Assembly (NCBI RefSeq): GCF_039539005.1
Contig: NZ_BAABCP010000001.1
Location: 992,001 to 1,056,000, forward strand
Length of the DNA: 64,000 bases
Direction of reading: 5' to 3'
Source of the DNA: Microbacterium soli
GTDB taxonomy: Bacteria > Actinomycetota > Actinomycetes > Actinomycetales > Microbacteriaceae
Below are positions 19,101-26,567 of the stretch, piece after piece. The notes under the pieces were generated by a model. That model was not told the origin of the DNA and did no database searches. It was given only the letters and a program-made list of their open reading frames with translations. How positions within the stretch are numbered: position 1 is the stretch's first letter; every line of letters begins with the position of its first letter. The position numbers and the translations under genes are program-made.

Positions 19101-19232
19101 GAGATCGACCTTGGTCGTCGGAAGCCCGTCATAGGCGAAGGCCATGCCGGTGACGGTGACCGCGCCGACCACGACGCCCGCAGCCGCCGCAAGCGTCTTC
19201 GTGCGCGACCGCACGCGCGACAGCACCCTCAT
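13146..19232 (-). CDS. Giant Ig/cadherin-like and fibronectin III surface protein, paralogue B
   Basis: 2,028 residues. A basic N-terminus and one hydrophobic helix (about 13-33, ending GMAFAYDGLP) act as signal anchor. Residues ~50-390 resemble a beta-propeller head. From ~430 to ~1460 run about ten Ig/cadherin-like modules marked by VLDNDNDADGD, VLDNDSDPAGG, VLANDSDPEGD, ILANDEDPDGT and VLENDINPFAD; such Asp-rich turns often bind calcium. Five FN3 modules follow (~1467-1930; VPDAPGMP, PETPLPP, GIPGTVAAP, GAPGAPTNVK, GTPHAPTG). The last ~95 residues form a tip with two Cys (CSTWSC). It is a close paralogue of the upstream gene. AGGGGGGAG precedes the ATG at 19232. Probably an extended envelope fibre made with the type VII system; the role is unproven. 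Confidence 0.88.
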   Translation of the reverse strand: MRVLSRVRSRTKTLAAAAGVVVGAVTVTGMAFAYDGLPTTKVDLNDAGVWLTKTSSLLVGHFNHESTVLDGGLRAGSEDYDVLQRGSTVLVADRAEATLTAVHPATVSLADSASIPGDAKTALGGSTTAVLDRSSGALWVIPTSRIAGFDVKAAEPVVELGKGADVAVGQDGTVYAVSADDGELVRIPADDEGAPLTPKRSSLEGIEEAAEARITVVGDVAVVLDPADGVVVTSDGVRAQVAGAQDAVLQQVSAAADAALVATPSGLVRVPLDGGETTTVPAGGSGAPAEPVFLKGCAYGAWAGSARFLRDCEGEDADVAETIPGAERSTRLTFRVNRDVIVLNDIVGGAAWLADESLQRVDDWSILTPPEGEADDEEDSTQEIVETSLPERKEENTPPVAEDDRLGVRPGGTTLLPVLDNDNDADGDVLVASLVGAQPSIGEVQSILNGAALQIMVPDDATGTAVFRYEVDDGRVNGTDTATVTATVHDWDSNSAPRPKRKTQLSVEAGGTLAYNLLQDWLDPEGDDLYLKGVVAAEGDEVEFTTDGQMTYRAIGSLQGRKEIGIAVADALGEVADATILLDVKPVGTTVPVTNADHIVTRVGETATVAPLANDSSSGRDELRLTRVEPLDGTTVLPDYPKKQFTFKADAPGVYYVQYLVSAGQADAEGIVRVDVLDEQESELPPVAVRDVALLPSGKEALVGVLDNDSDPAGGVLVVQSVSVPPHSGVAVSILNHETLRISGQVALDEPVKITYRISNGSKSAEGDVTVVPIPAPAKISPPVTYDDEAVVRVGDVVTIPVLDNDVHPSGDALHVAPDLIEPLVDPADGEAFVSQDAVRFRAGTKPGTVYLAYEAVDSLGQRAGGHVTVQILPLGSEANVPPRPRDLTARALAGTTIRIPVPLDGIDTDGDSVELLGQDIAPVKGRITDTGGDFLEYEAFQGSTGVDTIVYRVRDRLGGEGTATIRVGIAPAEATNQAPFAVTDTVVVRPDRSVAVPVLANDSDPEGDEIRLVADGVEVPEDTGITARVSGDRVVVEVPDREFEAALRYTIRDAKGAEATAPILVTVDEDVPLISPVARDDRLRLEELDDALTADIDILANDEDPDGTVEGLTVTIDEGAHLVGDRKARVSVTDERQLIRYTITDQDGQSASAFIFVPSRVELRPVLRSTTPVEVRSGETVELPLKDYVTVVGGGAVRLTEAAKVSAGHANGDDLIKDATTLVYTSEEGYFGDDSLSFEVTDGTSVDDPDGRKSTLSIPITVLPPENQPPMFVNGQIDVAPGEDATSLDLSALTTDPDEGDADRIRYTITDAPGTGLNARLDGSTLLVDAATSTPKGTTATVGLSITDGTTEPVSGNVLVTVSASTRPLAVAGPDTVEEADQGKTITVPVLENDINPFADEGTPLTLLSAVVESGNGSAGVVGDQVEVTSAPDFVGVMVVRYRIQDATEDPDREVDGRITVTVQGVPDAPGMPYATTVEDRTVVLNWSAPSNNGAEIDHYTVTSVDGRPFTKACESTTCTLDGLVNNVEYTFQVTAHNRVGDGPASPLSEPARPDVRPETPLPPTLVPGDEALKVSWTTPQSNGSPVESYTLQISPAPLSGSAERTVGNVNTLTWDGLENGTNYQVRVRAHNRAPDPSGYSMWSIGQTPAGIPGTVAAPTVTSAPSVGDEAQMTVRWNAAAPNGDAVSGYDLLVYRGGTLFQTLQAGTATSKTVAVPTNSADYTYAVKATNKAGTSAASPQSTPQRAFGAPGAPTNVKATAGDGRITVTFTMPSTALNGAKSSEIRYEYQLSGGSWVAWNGTSAITASNGTDYTVRLRAYSVVGGQQSQPGSASAPSATVRPYGTPHAPTGTAAKSGDQQIKLTWNAGGSANGYPVTTYISVDGGGWEKVETTGSKTVGNGYSQTHSIRVRAVASPGGEALSPTYSATTSAPPPPRAWISRGTSVNNANCSTWSCAHIVINTKDFSAGTYSVYMKTSAHGNTGTYSIHLPANGTADLPYEYFGYPNDTVWVVADGKQYESRTWGTAN

Positions 19233-19274
19233 GACGTGGTCTCCCCCCTGGTGTCGGCCGCGTATGCCGGTGCC

Positions 19275-19328
19275 AGTGTAGCCGGAAGTCCCGATGAGAG
19301 CCCTATCAGCGGATGGGGAGCGCTCCCC
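19275..19328 (-). promoter_or_regulatory. Candidate promoter and palindrome upstream of giant gene B
   Basis: On the minus strand a perfect palindrome GGGGAGCGCTCCCC (19315-19328) is followed by TACACT (19275-19280), a TANNNT -10 box about 42 bases before the ATG. The same elements in the same order precede giant gene A. The palindrome also lies 17 bases past the stop of gene A, so it could be a terminator-like hairpin; no T-run follows. Confidence 0.4.
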
Positions 19329-19344
19329 GCACCCGCCGGTGCGG

Positions 19345-22300
19345 TCACCAGTACGTGCCCTCGATGTCGGCCTCCACGCCCTGGATCTCCACCGTGACGA
19401 ACTTCCCCGCCTCGCCGGGGCACACGTAGGAGCCGAGCTCGGCCGGACCCTTCGCCGGGATGGGCACCGCATTGCCCTTGTTGTTGGCGAACCACCTGCC
19501 GGCCTTGTACGCGTCGACCACGTACCTGCCGGCCGGGAAGTCGCCGTACGTCGTCACCCGCACGTTCTGGCAGGTGCTGGGCCCGTATGTCGCCGTGCCG
19601 CCCCGACTGACCGTCACCCTCGGCAGCGGCTTCGCACCCGTCGCGCTCTTCGCGGTCACCGTCCTGGACTGGGCGGCCGCGGGCTGCGAGGAGGTGGGCT
19701 TGTCGGTCACCGTGACGGTGAGCGTCACCGACGTGCTCCAGCTGTAGCTCTCGGCGACATTGCCGCCGCCTGCGCCGACGGTGCCGGAGTTGCCCTTGTT
19801 GTCGGACCACGCGACGGTGACGTCGCGTCCGTTGCGCGCCGTGGCGCCGATGCGCCAGGTGATCGTCTGCCCGCTCACGCTCGCCGAGGCGGAGGGCACG
19901 TTCGGGGCGCCGTACGGGGACACCGCGTTGGAAGGAGCCGACGCCGGTCCCGCCTTCGATGTGGTGCCGGCGACATCGGAGACCGCCCGCACGTAGATGC
20001 TGTACGTGCCGTTGTTGGCCACCCCGCTGCGGATCACCCGGTCCGAGGGCATGGCCGTCCACGAGCCGTTCGATCCGATGCGGTACTGGTAGGAGACCTC
20101 GCCCTGCTTCGCACCCCCCAGCGATCCCGCCGTGTAGGACACCGTCACCGTGTTGTCGCCCGGTGTCGCCTTCACGTTCGTGGGAGCGCCGGGGGCGAGC
20201 ACTCCGCGGCGCTCGGCCGACAGCGGACTCCACTCGCCCGCGCCGGCCCTGTTGATGGCGCGGATGCGGAACGTGTACCCGGTCTGGGAGGGGTCGACCT
20301 GCACGGCCTGCCGTGTCGCACCGGCCGCCGGCTCCAGGGTCCGCACCACCGTGCTGCCTTGTCTGACCTGCAGCTCGTAGCCGGAGATCGCGTCGCCGTT
20401 GGCATCCGGAGCCGACCATCTCACCTCCATCTGCGCCTGGGAGCCGACCGGATCCAGCTCGGCCGTCGTGGGCTGCGCGGGCGCCAGCGGCGGCCCCGCC
20501 GGCGTCTCGCCGAGGGAGTACAGGCTCCAGTCCGACGGCTCGGGCGCGCGGTTGTGCGCCCGGATGCGGACCTGATACTCCCGGCCGTTCTCCAGCCCCG
20601 TCCACACGGTGCTGTTGCCGGTCACGCCGCTGATCTCCGCGGGACCGCTGGGCGGGGCGGGACTGATCTGCAGCGTGTACGACTCGACCGGGGAGCCCGC
20701 CGTGCTCGGGGTGGTCCACGCCACCTCGAGTTCGTGGTCGCCGAACGTCAGCCACGGGGCGCTGGGCGTGTCCGGGCGGGTGTCCGGCCGCGCCATCTCG
20801 CTGGACGGCGACGGCTCGGACTCCCCGACGCGGTTGGTGGCCGTGACCTGGAAGACGTACTCGACGTTGTTGGTGAGCCGATCCAGCGTGCACGTGGTCG
20901 ACTCGCACTGCTTCGTATAGGTGCCGCCCTGCACGGAGCGGACCGTGTACGTCGTGATCTCCGCCCCGTTGTTCACCGGAGAGGACCAGGCCAGCACGAC
21001 GGTGCGGTCCTGCACGCTGACCACCCGCGGGGTGCCGGGCGCATCGGGCACTCCCTGGACGGTGAGCCGGATGCGCCCGTCGACCTCGCGATCCGGATCC
21101 TTGGTCGCGTCCTGGATGCGGTAGCGCACCACGAGCGCGCCGACGAAGTCCCCGTCGGGCGTGATCACGACCTCCTCGCCCCTCGTCGTCACGTCACCGC
21201 GACCGGTCTCCAGCGATGCGGAGACGATGCTCAGCGGGGTGTCCGGGAACGGGTTGATGTCGTTCTCCAGCACGGGGATCGTGATCGGCTCGCCCTGATC
21301 GACCTCGTCGTACACGTCGTCGGTCGCGATGGGGAGGTCGCGGGTGGACGCCGTGACCTCGACCGTCACCTGCCCGGGGACGGGCTCCGTCTCGCCGTCC
21401 GTGACGCTCAGCCCGACGGTCGCCGTCGTCCCTCGGCGCACATCCTCCGCGGCGCTGACCTGCAGCCGGCTGCCGTCCAGCCGGACGGTAATGCCGTCGG
21501 CGGGGGTGTCGGTCAGACGGAACGCGAGCTCGTCGTCGGGGTCGGGGTCGGATGCCAGCGGAGCCAGGTCCAGGGTCATCGCCTCCTCGCCGGGGGCGAT
21601 CTGCATGCGCGCGTCGGTGAAGGCCGGCTGCTGGTTCTCCGGCGGGAGCACGGTGATGGGGATGGTGAGGGTGGCCCTGCGTCCGGCCGGGTCGTCGACG
21701 CGCTCGCCGTCGGTGACCTCGAAGGTCAGCGAGTCCTCCCCGAAGTAGCCTTCGGCCGACGTGTACACGAGCGTGCGCTCGTCCTTGATGAGGTTGTCGC
21801 CGTTGCCGTGCGGGGCGCTGACCTTCGAGGCCTCGGTGATGATCGCACGCCCGCCGCCGAACACCGTCACGTAGTCGTCCAGCGGGAGCTCCTTCGTCTC
21901 CCCACTGCGGACGACGACGGGGTCGACGCGGGTGAGGATGGGCCGCATCTGCGCGATCGACGGCACGAAGACGAAGGCGGATGCGCTCTTCTCGTCGCGG
22001 TCGGTGACGGTGTAGCGGACGATCTGCATCTGCTCGCCGACGACCACGCGCACGATGCCGTCCGGGAGTGCGGTGCCCCCGGGGCCGACGTCCAGGGCGA
22101 GGTCCTGTGTCGTGCCGTCCGGGTCCTCGTCATTGGCGAGCACGTCGATGTCGACGGTGGCGCTGTCGGTGACGTCCGTCATCAGCACCCTGTCGTCACG
22201 CGCGATCGGAGCCTTCAACGGCACGTCCGGGTCGACTCTGACCTGCACGACGGCGGTCGCCGTGGCACCCATCTCGTCGACGATCGTGTAGCGCAGCGCC

Positions 22301-25300
22301 GTCTCGAGCTCACGGTCCGGCACGCGGATGAGCACCCGGTCCCCGGAGACCCGGGCGGACACGCCCTCGACATCGGGGGCGGACAGCCCGTCCTCCACGA
22401 GGGAGATCTTCCCGCCCTCGGGGTCGGAATCGTTGAGCAGCACCGGCACGGCGACCTCGCGGTCCGGCCGCACCACGACGGAGTCCTTGACGGCATAGGG
22501 TGCCTGGTTGGCCTTCTCTCGCGGGGCGATGCCGACCCGGATGCTCCCGCTTCCCTCTCCGCCGAGCCGGTCGCGCACCAGATAGCTGAACGTGTCCACG
22601 CCCGTCGCGTCCGAGAAGGCCTCATACGTGAGGAAGTCCTGGCCGGTCTCCACCACTCGGCCCTTCTGCGGGCCGTCCGCCAGTCCCAGCAGTTCGACGG
22701 AGTCGCCGTCCTGGTCGAGGCCGTCGAGCGGGATGGCGATGCGCTGGGTCGCGCCGCTGAGGGTGCGGACCGTGAGGTCGCGCGGCACGGGGGCCGCGTT
22801 GCTGTCCTCATCGAGGGGGACGACCTGGATGCGGATGTACGCGGCGGCCTTCTGCCCCATCGAATCGACGATCTCGTAGGTGGCGCCCACGGTCTTCGGC
22901 GTGGTCCCGGCGCGGAAGCGCACGGTGTCCTGGGAGACGAAGATCTCGCCGTCCTCCGGGTCGGCCGGAGCCTCCACGAGCTCCGGGACGACGTGGATGG
23001 TGTCACCGCTGGGATGCGAGTCGTTGGCCATGACGGGGATCGTGACGACGTCGCCGACGCGGACGACCGCCTGGTCGTCGACGGCCACCGGGGCGAGGAT
23101 CCGATCCGGGGCCGGGATGGGGAGCACCACGACCTCGCCCTCGGCCGAGCGCGTGCCGTTGGAGATGCGATACGTGATGTGGGCCGGACCGTTCAGGCCG
23201 CCCTGGTCGCCGATGCGCAGGGTCTGATGCTCGAGGACCGAGACGGAGAGGCCGCCGCGGGCCTCGTCGAGGCTCGCGGACTGCAGCACCAGCACGCCCC
23301 CGGCCGGGTCCGTGTCGTTGACCAGCGGATCCAGCAGCACCTCACCGCCCATCGGCAGCAGTGCCACATCGCGCACCGCCACCGGAGGCAGCGCACTGTC
23401 GGCGGTGTCGAGCACGTCGACGCGGACGAGACCGGGAACGGCGTTGGGGCCCGCCGCCACCAGGTACTGCACGTAGTAGACGCCGGCGGCCTGGGTGGTG
23501 AAGGTGAACTGCTTGTTGGGGAAGTCGGAGGTGATGATGGCGCCGGGCACGTCGTCCACTCCCGCCAGTCGCAGCTGCTCACGACCCGAGCTGGCGTCGT
23601 TGGCCAGCGGGGAGACCGTGACGGCCGCGCCGGGGCGGGTGACGACATGGTCGGCGTTGGTCTTCGGCAGTGTGGACCCCGGGGGCCGCACGTCCAGCTG
23701 GATGGTGCCGGAGGCCGTCGCCTGCAGCCCGTCGGACACGGTGATCTGGACGTCCTTGCGGCCCTGCAGGCTGCCGACGGCGCGATAGGTGATCTGCCCG
23801 CCGGTGGTGAACTCGACCTCGTCGCCGGGGGCGGCGGCGACGTCCTGCAGGTAGATGTCGTCACCATCGGGGTCGATCCAGTCGGGCAGCACGTTGTAGG
23901 AGATCGTGCCGCCGGACTCGACGGCGAGCCGGGTGACCCGTTTCGTCCTGGGGGCGCTGTTCACGCTCCAGTCGTGCACGGAGACCGTCGCCGTCGCCGT
24001 GTCGGACCCGCCACGACCGTCATCGGCCCGATAGGTGAAGGCCGCCGAGCCGGACGCGTCCTCGGGCACGTCGATCTGCAGCGCCGCGCCGTCGAGCACG
24101 GGCTGCACCTCGCCGACCGAGGGCTGCCCACCCACGAGCGATGCGACGAGGACATCGCCGTCCGGGTCGTTGTCGTTGTCCAGCACAGACAGCATGGTCG
24201 TCGATCCCGGGCGCACGCCCAGACCGGGGTCGTCCTCGGCGGTGGGCGGAGTGTTCTCCTTCTTGCGCTCGGGAAGGGTGGTCTCGACGGTCTCCTCGGA
24301 GTTCTGCTCCTCGTCCTCCGTGTCCCCCTCCGGCGGGGTGAGGACGCTCCAGTCGTCGACCTGCTGCAGGCTCTCGTCGGTGAGCCAGGCCGCGCCGCCG
24401 ATGATGTCGTTGAGGACGATCACGTCGCGATTGACGCGGAAGGCCAGCTGCGTCGCGCTCTCGGCCTGCGGAATCCGCTCGGCCACGTCATCCGCGTCTC
24501 CCGCGCAGTCGCGCAGGAACCGCGCCGAGCCCGCCCAGGCTCCGTACGTGCAGCCCTGCAGCCACACCGGCGCGGCGGGCGCACCCGTGCCGCCGGCGGA
24601 CATGCGGGTCGGCTCGCCGCCGTCCAGCGGCACGCGGATCAGCTCGTCCGCGGTGGCCACGGTCACGGCATCCGTCGCCGCCGAGGTCTGCTGCAGCACG
24701 GCGCCCCCGTCGGCGTCCAGTTCGACGCGCACGCCGCCCGGTGCGAGCACCGTGCCCGCGGAGTCCAGCACCACCGGGGTGGTCCCCACCGCGGTGATCG
24801 CCGGGCGCTCCGCATCGTCGAGCTCGCCGATCGGGTCACGGGTCTGGTCGAGGACCTCACCGCGGGCATCCGTCGCGAGGGTGACGATCTCGCCCTCGGC
24901 GCCGGCGACGCCGTACACCGTACCGTCCGTGCCGACGGTCACCGCGGAGTCGCCTCCGAGGGTGATGTCGGGCTCCGCCGATGCCGGGTCGAAACCGGCC
25001 AGCCCGGAGAACGGCACCACCCACAGGCGTCCGGAGCCGCGCTCCATGACGGCGACCGTGCCGCCCCCCAGCGCCACCTGCGCATCGCCGGGCAGGTCGA
25101 CGGAGCCGCTGAGCGAGACACGGGCGGGGTCCACCGCGGAGACGGTCGCATTCCCCCGGTCGACGATGAGGACGTCGGACCGGTCCTGCAGCACGTCGTA
25201 GTCCTCGCTGCCCGCACGCAGACCGCCGTCGAGCACCGTGGACTCGTGATTGAAATGCCCCACCAGCAGACTCGACGTCTTCGTCAGCCATACACCCGCA

Positions 25301-25437
25301 TCGTTGAGATCGACTTTGGCCGTGGGAAGCCCGTCATACGCGAACGCCATCCCGGTCAGGGCGACAGCGCCGATCACGACACCCGCCGTCGCCGCAAGAG
25401 TCCTCGGACGCGACCGGACCCACGACAGCACCCTCAT
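19345..25437 (-). CDS. Giant Ig/cadherin-like and fibronectin III surface protein, paralogue A
   Basis: 2,030 residues, same architecture as paralogue B: signal anchor (MRVLSWVRSRPRTLAATAG, hydrophobic to GMAFAYDGLP), propeller-like head, Ig/cadherin-like modules (VLDNDNDPDGD, VLLNDSDPEGG, VLANDEDPDGT, VLENDINPFPD), five FN3 modules from ~1464 (VPDAPGTP, PDTPSAPW, GPPLAPAQP, APGAPTNVK, GAPNVPSA) and a C-terminal tip with two Cys (STCQNV, YVCPGEAG). The N-terminal LNDAGVWLTKTSSLLVGHFN stretch is identical in the two paralogues, while the FN3 region and tip have diverged more. First gene of the locus, with GGGGGGAAT before the ATG. In-place tandem duplication is the simplest origin. Likely a cell-surface fibre or adhesin; substrate or anchor of the type VII machine is inference. 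Confidence 0.88.
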   Translation of the reverse strand: MRVLSWVRSRPRTLAATAGVVIGAVALTGMAFAYDGLPTAKVDLNDAGVWLTKTSSLLVGHFNHESTVLDGGLRAGSEDYDVLQDRSDVLIVDRGNATVSAVDPARVSLSGSVDLPGDAQVALGGGTVAVMERGSGRLWVVPFSGLAGFDPASAEPDITLGGDSAVTVGTDGTVYGVAGAEGEIVTLATDARGEVLDQTRDPIGELDDAERPAITAVGTTPVVLDSAGTVLAPGGVRVELDADGGAVLQQTSAATDAVTVATADELIRVPLDGGEPTRMSAGGTGAPAAPVWLQGCTYGAWAGSARFLRDCAGDADDVAERIPQAESATQLAFRVNRDVIVLNDIIGGAAWLTDESLQQVDDWSVLTPPEGDTEDEEQNSEETVETTLPERKKENTPPTAEDDPGLGVRPGSTTMLSVLDNDNDPDGDVLVASLVGGQPSVGEVQPVLDGAALQIDVPEDASGSAAFTYRADDGRGGSDTATATVSVHDWSVNSAPRTKRVTRLAVESGGTISYNVLPDWIDPDGDDIYLQDVAAAPGDEVEFTTGGQITYRAVGSLQGRKDVQITVSDGLQATASGTIQLDVRPPGSTLPKTNADHVVTRPGAAVTVSPLANDASSGREQLRLAGVDDVPGAIITSDFPNKQFTFTTQAAGVYYVQYLVAAGPNAVPGLVRVDVLDTADSALPPVAVRDVALLPMGGEVLLDPLVNDTDPAGGVLVLQSASLDEARGGLSVSVLEHQTLRIGDQGGLNGPAHITYRISNGTRSAEGEVVVLPIPAPDRILAPVAVDDQAVVRVGDVVTIPVMANDSHPSGDTIHVVPELVEAPADPEDGEIFVSQDTVRFRAGTTPKTVGATYEIVDSMGQKAAAYIRIQVVPLDEDSNAAPVPRDLTVRTLSGATQRIAIPLDGLDQDGDSVELLGLADGPQKGRVVETGQDFLTYEAFSDATGVDTFSYLVRDRLGGEGSGSIRVGIAPREKANQAPYAVKDSVVVRPDREVAVPVLLNDSDPEGGKISLVEDGLSAPDVEGVSARVSGDRVLIRVPDRELETALRYTIVDEMGATATAVVQVRVDPDVPLKAPIARDDRVLMTDVTDSATVDIDVLANDEDPDGTTQDLALDVGPGGTALPDGIVRVVVGEQMQIVRYTVTDRDEKSASAFVFVPSIAQMRPILTRVDPVVVRSGETKELPLDDYVTVFGGGRAIITEASKVSAPHGNGDNLIKDERTLVYTSAEGYFGEDSLTFEVTDGERVDDPAGRRATLTIPITVLPPENQQPAFTDARMQIAPGEEAMTLDLAPLASDPDPDDELAFRLTDTPADGITVRLDGSRLQVSAAEDVRRGTTATVGLSVTDGETEPVPGQVTVEVTASTRDLPIATDDVYDEVDQGEPITIPVLENDINPFPDTPLSIVSASLETGRGDVTTRGEEVVITPDGDFVGALVVRYRIQDATKDPDREVDGRIRLTVQGVPDAPGTPRVVSVQDRTVVLAWSSPVNNGAEITTYTVRSVQGGTYTKQCESTTCTLDRLTNNVEYVFQVTATNRVGESEPSPSSEMARPDTRPDTPSAPWLTFGDHELEVAWTTPSTAGSPVESYTLQISPAPPSGPAEISGVTGNSTVWTGLENGREYQVRIRAHNRAPEPSDWSLYSLGETPAGPPLAPAQPTTAELDPVGSQAQMEVRWSAPDANGDAISGYELQVRQGSTVVRTLEPAAGATRQAVQVDPSQTGYTFRIRAINRAGAGEWSPLSAERRGVLAPGAPTNVKATPGDNTVTVSYTAGSLGGAKQGEVSYQYRIGSNGSWTAMPSDRVIRSGVANNGTYSIYVRAVSDVAGTTSKAGPASAPSNAVSPYGAPNVPSASASVSGQTITWRIGATARNGRDVTVAWSDNKGNSGTVGAGGGNVAESYSWSTSVTLTVTVTDKPTSSQPAAAQSRTVTAKSATGAKPLPRVTVSRGGTATYGPSTCQNVRVTTYGDFPAGRYVVDAYKAGRWFANNKGNAVPIPAKGPAELGSYVCPGEAGKFVTVEIQGVEADIEGTYW

Positions 25438-25477
25438 CCAGCCGATTCCCCCCGGTTGCGCTTGGCGTACCCGGGCG

Positions 25478-25523
25478 AGTCTACAGATTCGGCGGGACCG
25501 CTTCCATGGGGAGAAGTCTCCCC
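25478..25523 (-). promoter_or_regulatory. Candidate promoter and palindrome upstream of giant gene A
   Basis: On the minus strand GGGGAGACTTCTCCCC (25508-25523, two perfect 7-base arms) is followed by TAGACT (25478-25483) about 40 bases before the ATG at 25437. It mirrors the region before giant gene B: core GCGGGGAG-N2/4-CTCCCCAT, then a TANNNT box at nearly the same distance from the start. It also lies 18 bases past the tag stop, so a termination role is possible. Confidence 0.4.
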
Positions 25524-25540
25524 GCTCGGCGCATCGGGTC

Positions 25541-26116
25541 TCAGAAGGACGCCGCGCGCCAGCATCCGACGACGTGATCGTCGACCATCCCCGTCGACTG
25601 CATGAGGGCGTACATGGTGGTGGGGCCGACGAAGCGGAATCCTCTCCTGCGCAGCGCGCGACTGAGCGCCGTGGATTCCACGGTGACGGCGGGGACGTCC
25701 TCCCGGCGTCGGGGGCGGGCGGATGCCGGTGGCGCGAACGACCACATCAGCGCATCCAGCTCCCCGTCGGCCATGTCGCGAACGAGCGCGGCGTTGGAGA
25801 TCGTGGCGAGGATCTTCGCCCGGTTGCGGATGATCCCGGCATCCGCCATGAGCCGTTCGACGTCGCGGTCGTCGAAGCCCGCGACCGCCACCGGGTCGAA
25901 GCCCGCGAACGCCTCCCGGAACCGCGGGCGCCGCCGCAGGATCGTGATCCAGCTCAGCCCCGCCTGGAACCCCTCCAGCGACATCTTCTCGAACAGTGCT
26001 CGGTCGCCGTGCAGCGGGACGCCCCACTCCTCGTCGTGGTAGCGGCGGTACTCGTCGTCATCGCCGACCCAGGCGCAGCGGTCGCGGCCGTCAGGTCCGG
26101 TCAGGACCGAGGTCAT
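25541..26116 (-). CDS. tag: DNA-3-methyladenine glycosylase I
   Basis: 191 residues, normal for Tag. It removes 3-methyladenine from alkylated DNA, starting base excision repair. Family hallmarks: CAWVGDDDEYRRYHDEEWG near the N-terminus (Cys and His of the zinc site), FEKMSLEGFQAGLSWITIL in the middle, NRAKI, and FVGPTTMYALMQSTGMVDDH near the C-terminus; the last segment also carries distal zinc ligands. The ATG at 26116 overlaps the cupin stop as ATGA, so the two are translated together. Unrelated to the giant gene downstream apart from orientation. Confidence 0.96.
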   Translation of the reverse strand: MTSVLTGPDGRDRCAWVGDDDEYRRYHDEEWGVPLHGDRALFEKMSLEGFQAGLSWITILRRRPRFREAFAGFDPVAVAGFDDRDVERLMADAGIIRNRAKILATISNAALVRDMADGELDALMWSFAPPASARPRRREDVPAVTVESTALSRALRRRGFRFVGPTTMYALMQSTGMVDDHVVGCWRAASF

Positions 26117-26511
26117 GCGTTCCAGGGGAACGGGCGGTCCCGATCGAGCTCGGCGTCGTGGCCGATGTCGCTGAGCGCTTCGCCCGCCGCGCGGATGCAC
26201 ACCCAGTGCATGGGCGAGGGGCTGTCCGGGAGGGCGCGCAGCCCGTGCATGATCCCGGGGGCGACGCGCACCACGGTGCCCGCCTCGAGGGGGATCACCT
26301 CGTCGCCGAGCGCGAACTCGCCGCGGCCGTCGACGATGATGTAGACCTCCTCGAGCTTGGCGTGCGCGTGCCAGAACGGCGACTCGCCGCCTGGAGGCGT
26401 GGTGTTGACCGAGACGCCGGCGAACTGGGCGCCGACCTCCTTCTCCAGGAACTGCTTGCCCTTCTCGCCGCCCCAGGACGCGAGGGGCCCGACCTGCATC
26501 ACGTTGCTCAT
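26113..26511 (-). CDS. Cupin-domain protein
   Basis: 132 residues forming one cupin barrel. Metal ligands are visible: HAHAKLEEVYIIVDG supplies two His and a Glu, and RVAPGIMHGL supplies the later His. Function is undefined; such small cupins bind metals and act as isomerases, dioxygenases or sensors. It precedes tag with an ATGA overlap, so a link to alkylation or oxidative damage is possible but speculative. The ATG at 26511 is supported by a -10 box six bases upstream and by the GGGGCC run replacing any ribosome site, suggesting a leaderless message. Confidence 0.88.
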   Translation of the reverse strand: MSNVMQVGPLASWGGEKGKQFLEKEVGAQFAGVSVNTTPPGGESPFWHAHAKLEEVYIIVDGRGEFALGDEVIPLEAGTVVRVAPGIMHGLRALPDSPSPMHWVCIRAAGEALSDIGHDAELDRDRPFPWNA

Positions 26512-26517
26512 GGCCCC

Positions 26518-26523
26518 AGGCTA
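26518..26523 (-). promoter_or_regulatory. Leaderless -10 box for cupin-tag
   Basis: TAGCCT on the minus strand, exactly six bases before the cupin ATG; transcription would start at the A of the start codon. Confidence 0.55.
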
Positions 26524-26567
26524 CCCGCGCCCCCTCTTCCGCATCCCGCTCCCCCGTCTGCGCCCGC

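Noticed and set aside
15867..25605. Very long open frames on the plus strand opposite the giant genes (15867-19397 and 19294-25605)
   Set aside because: They are antisense shadows produced by high GC and lack of stops; their translations are Arg/His/Gly/Val-rich with no domains, while the minus strand encodes clear Ig and FN3 modules.
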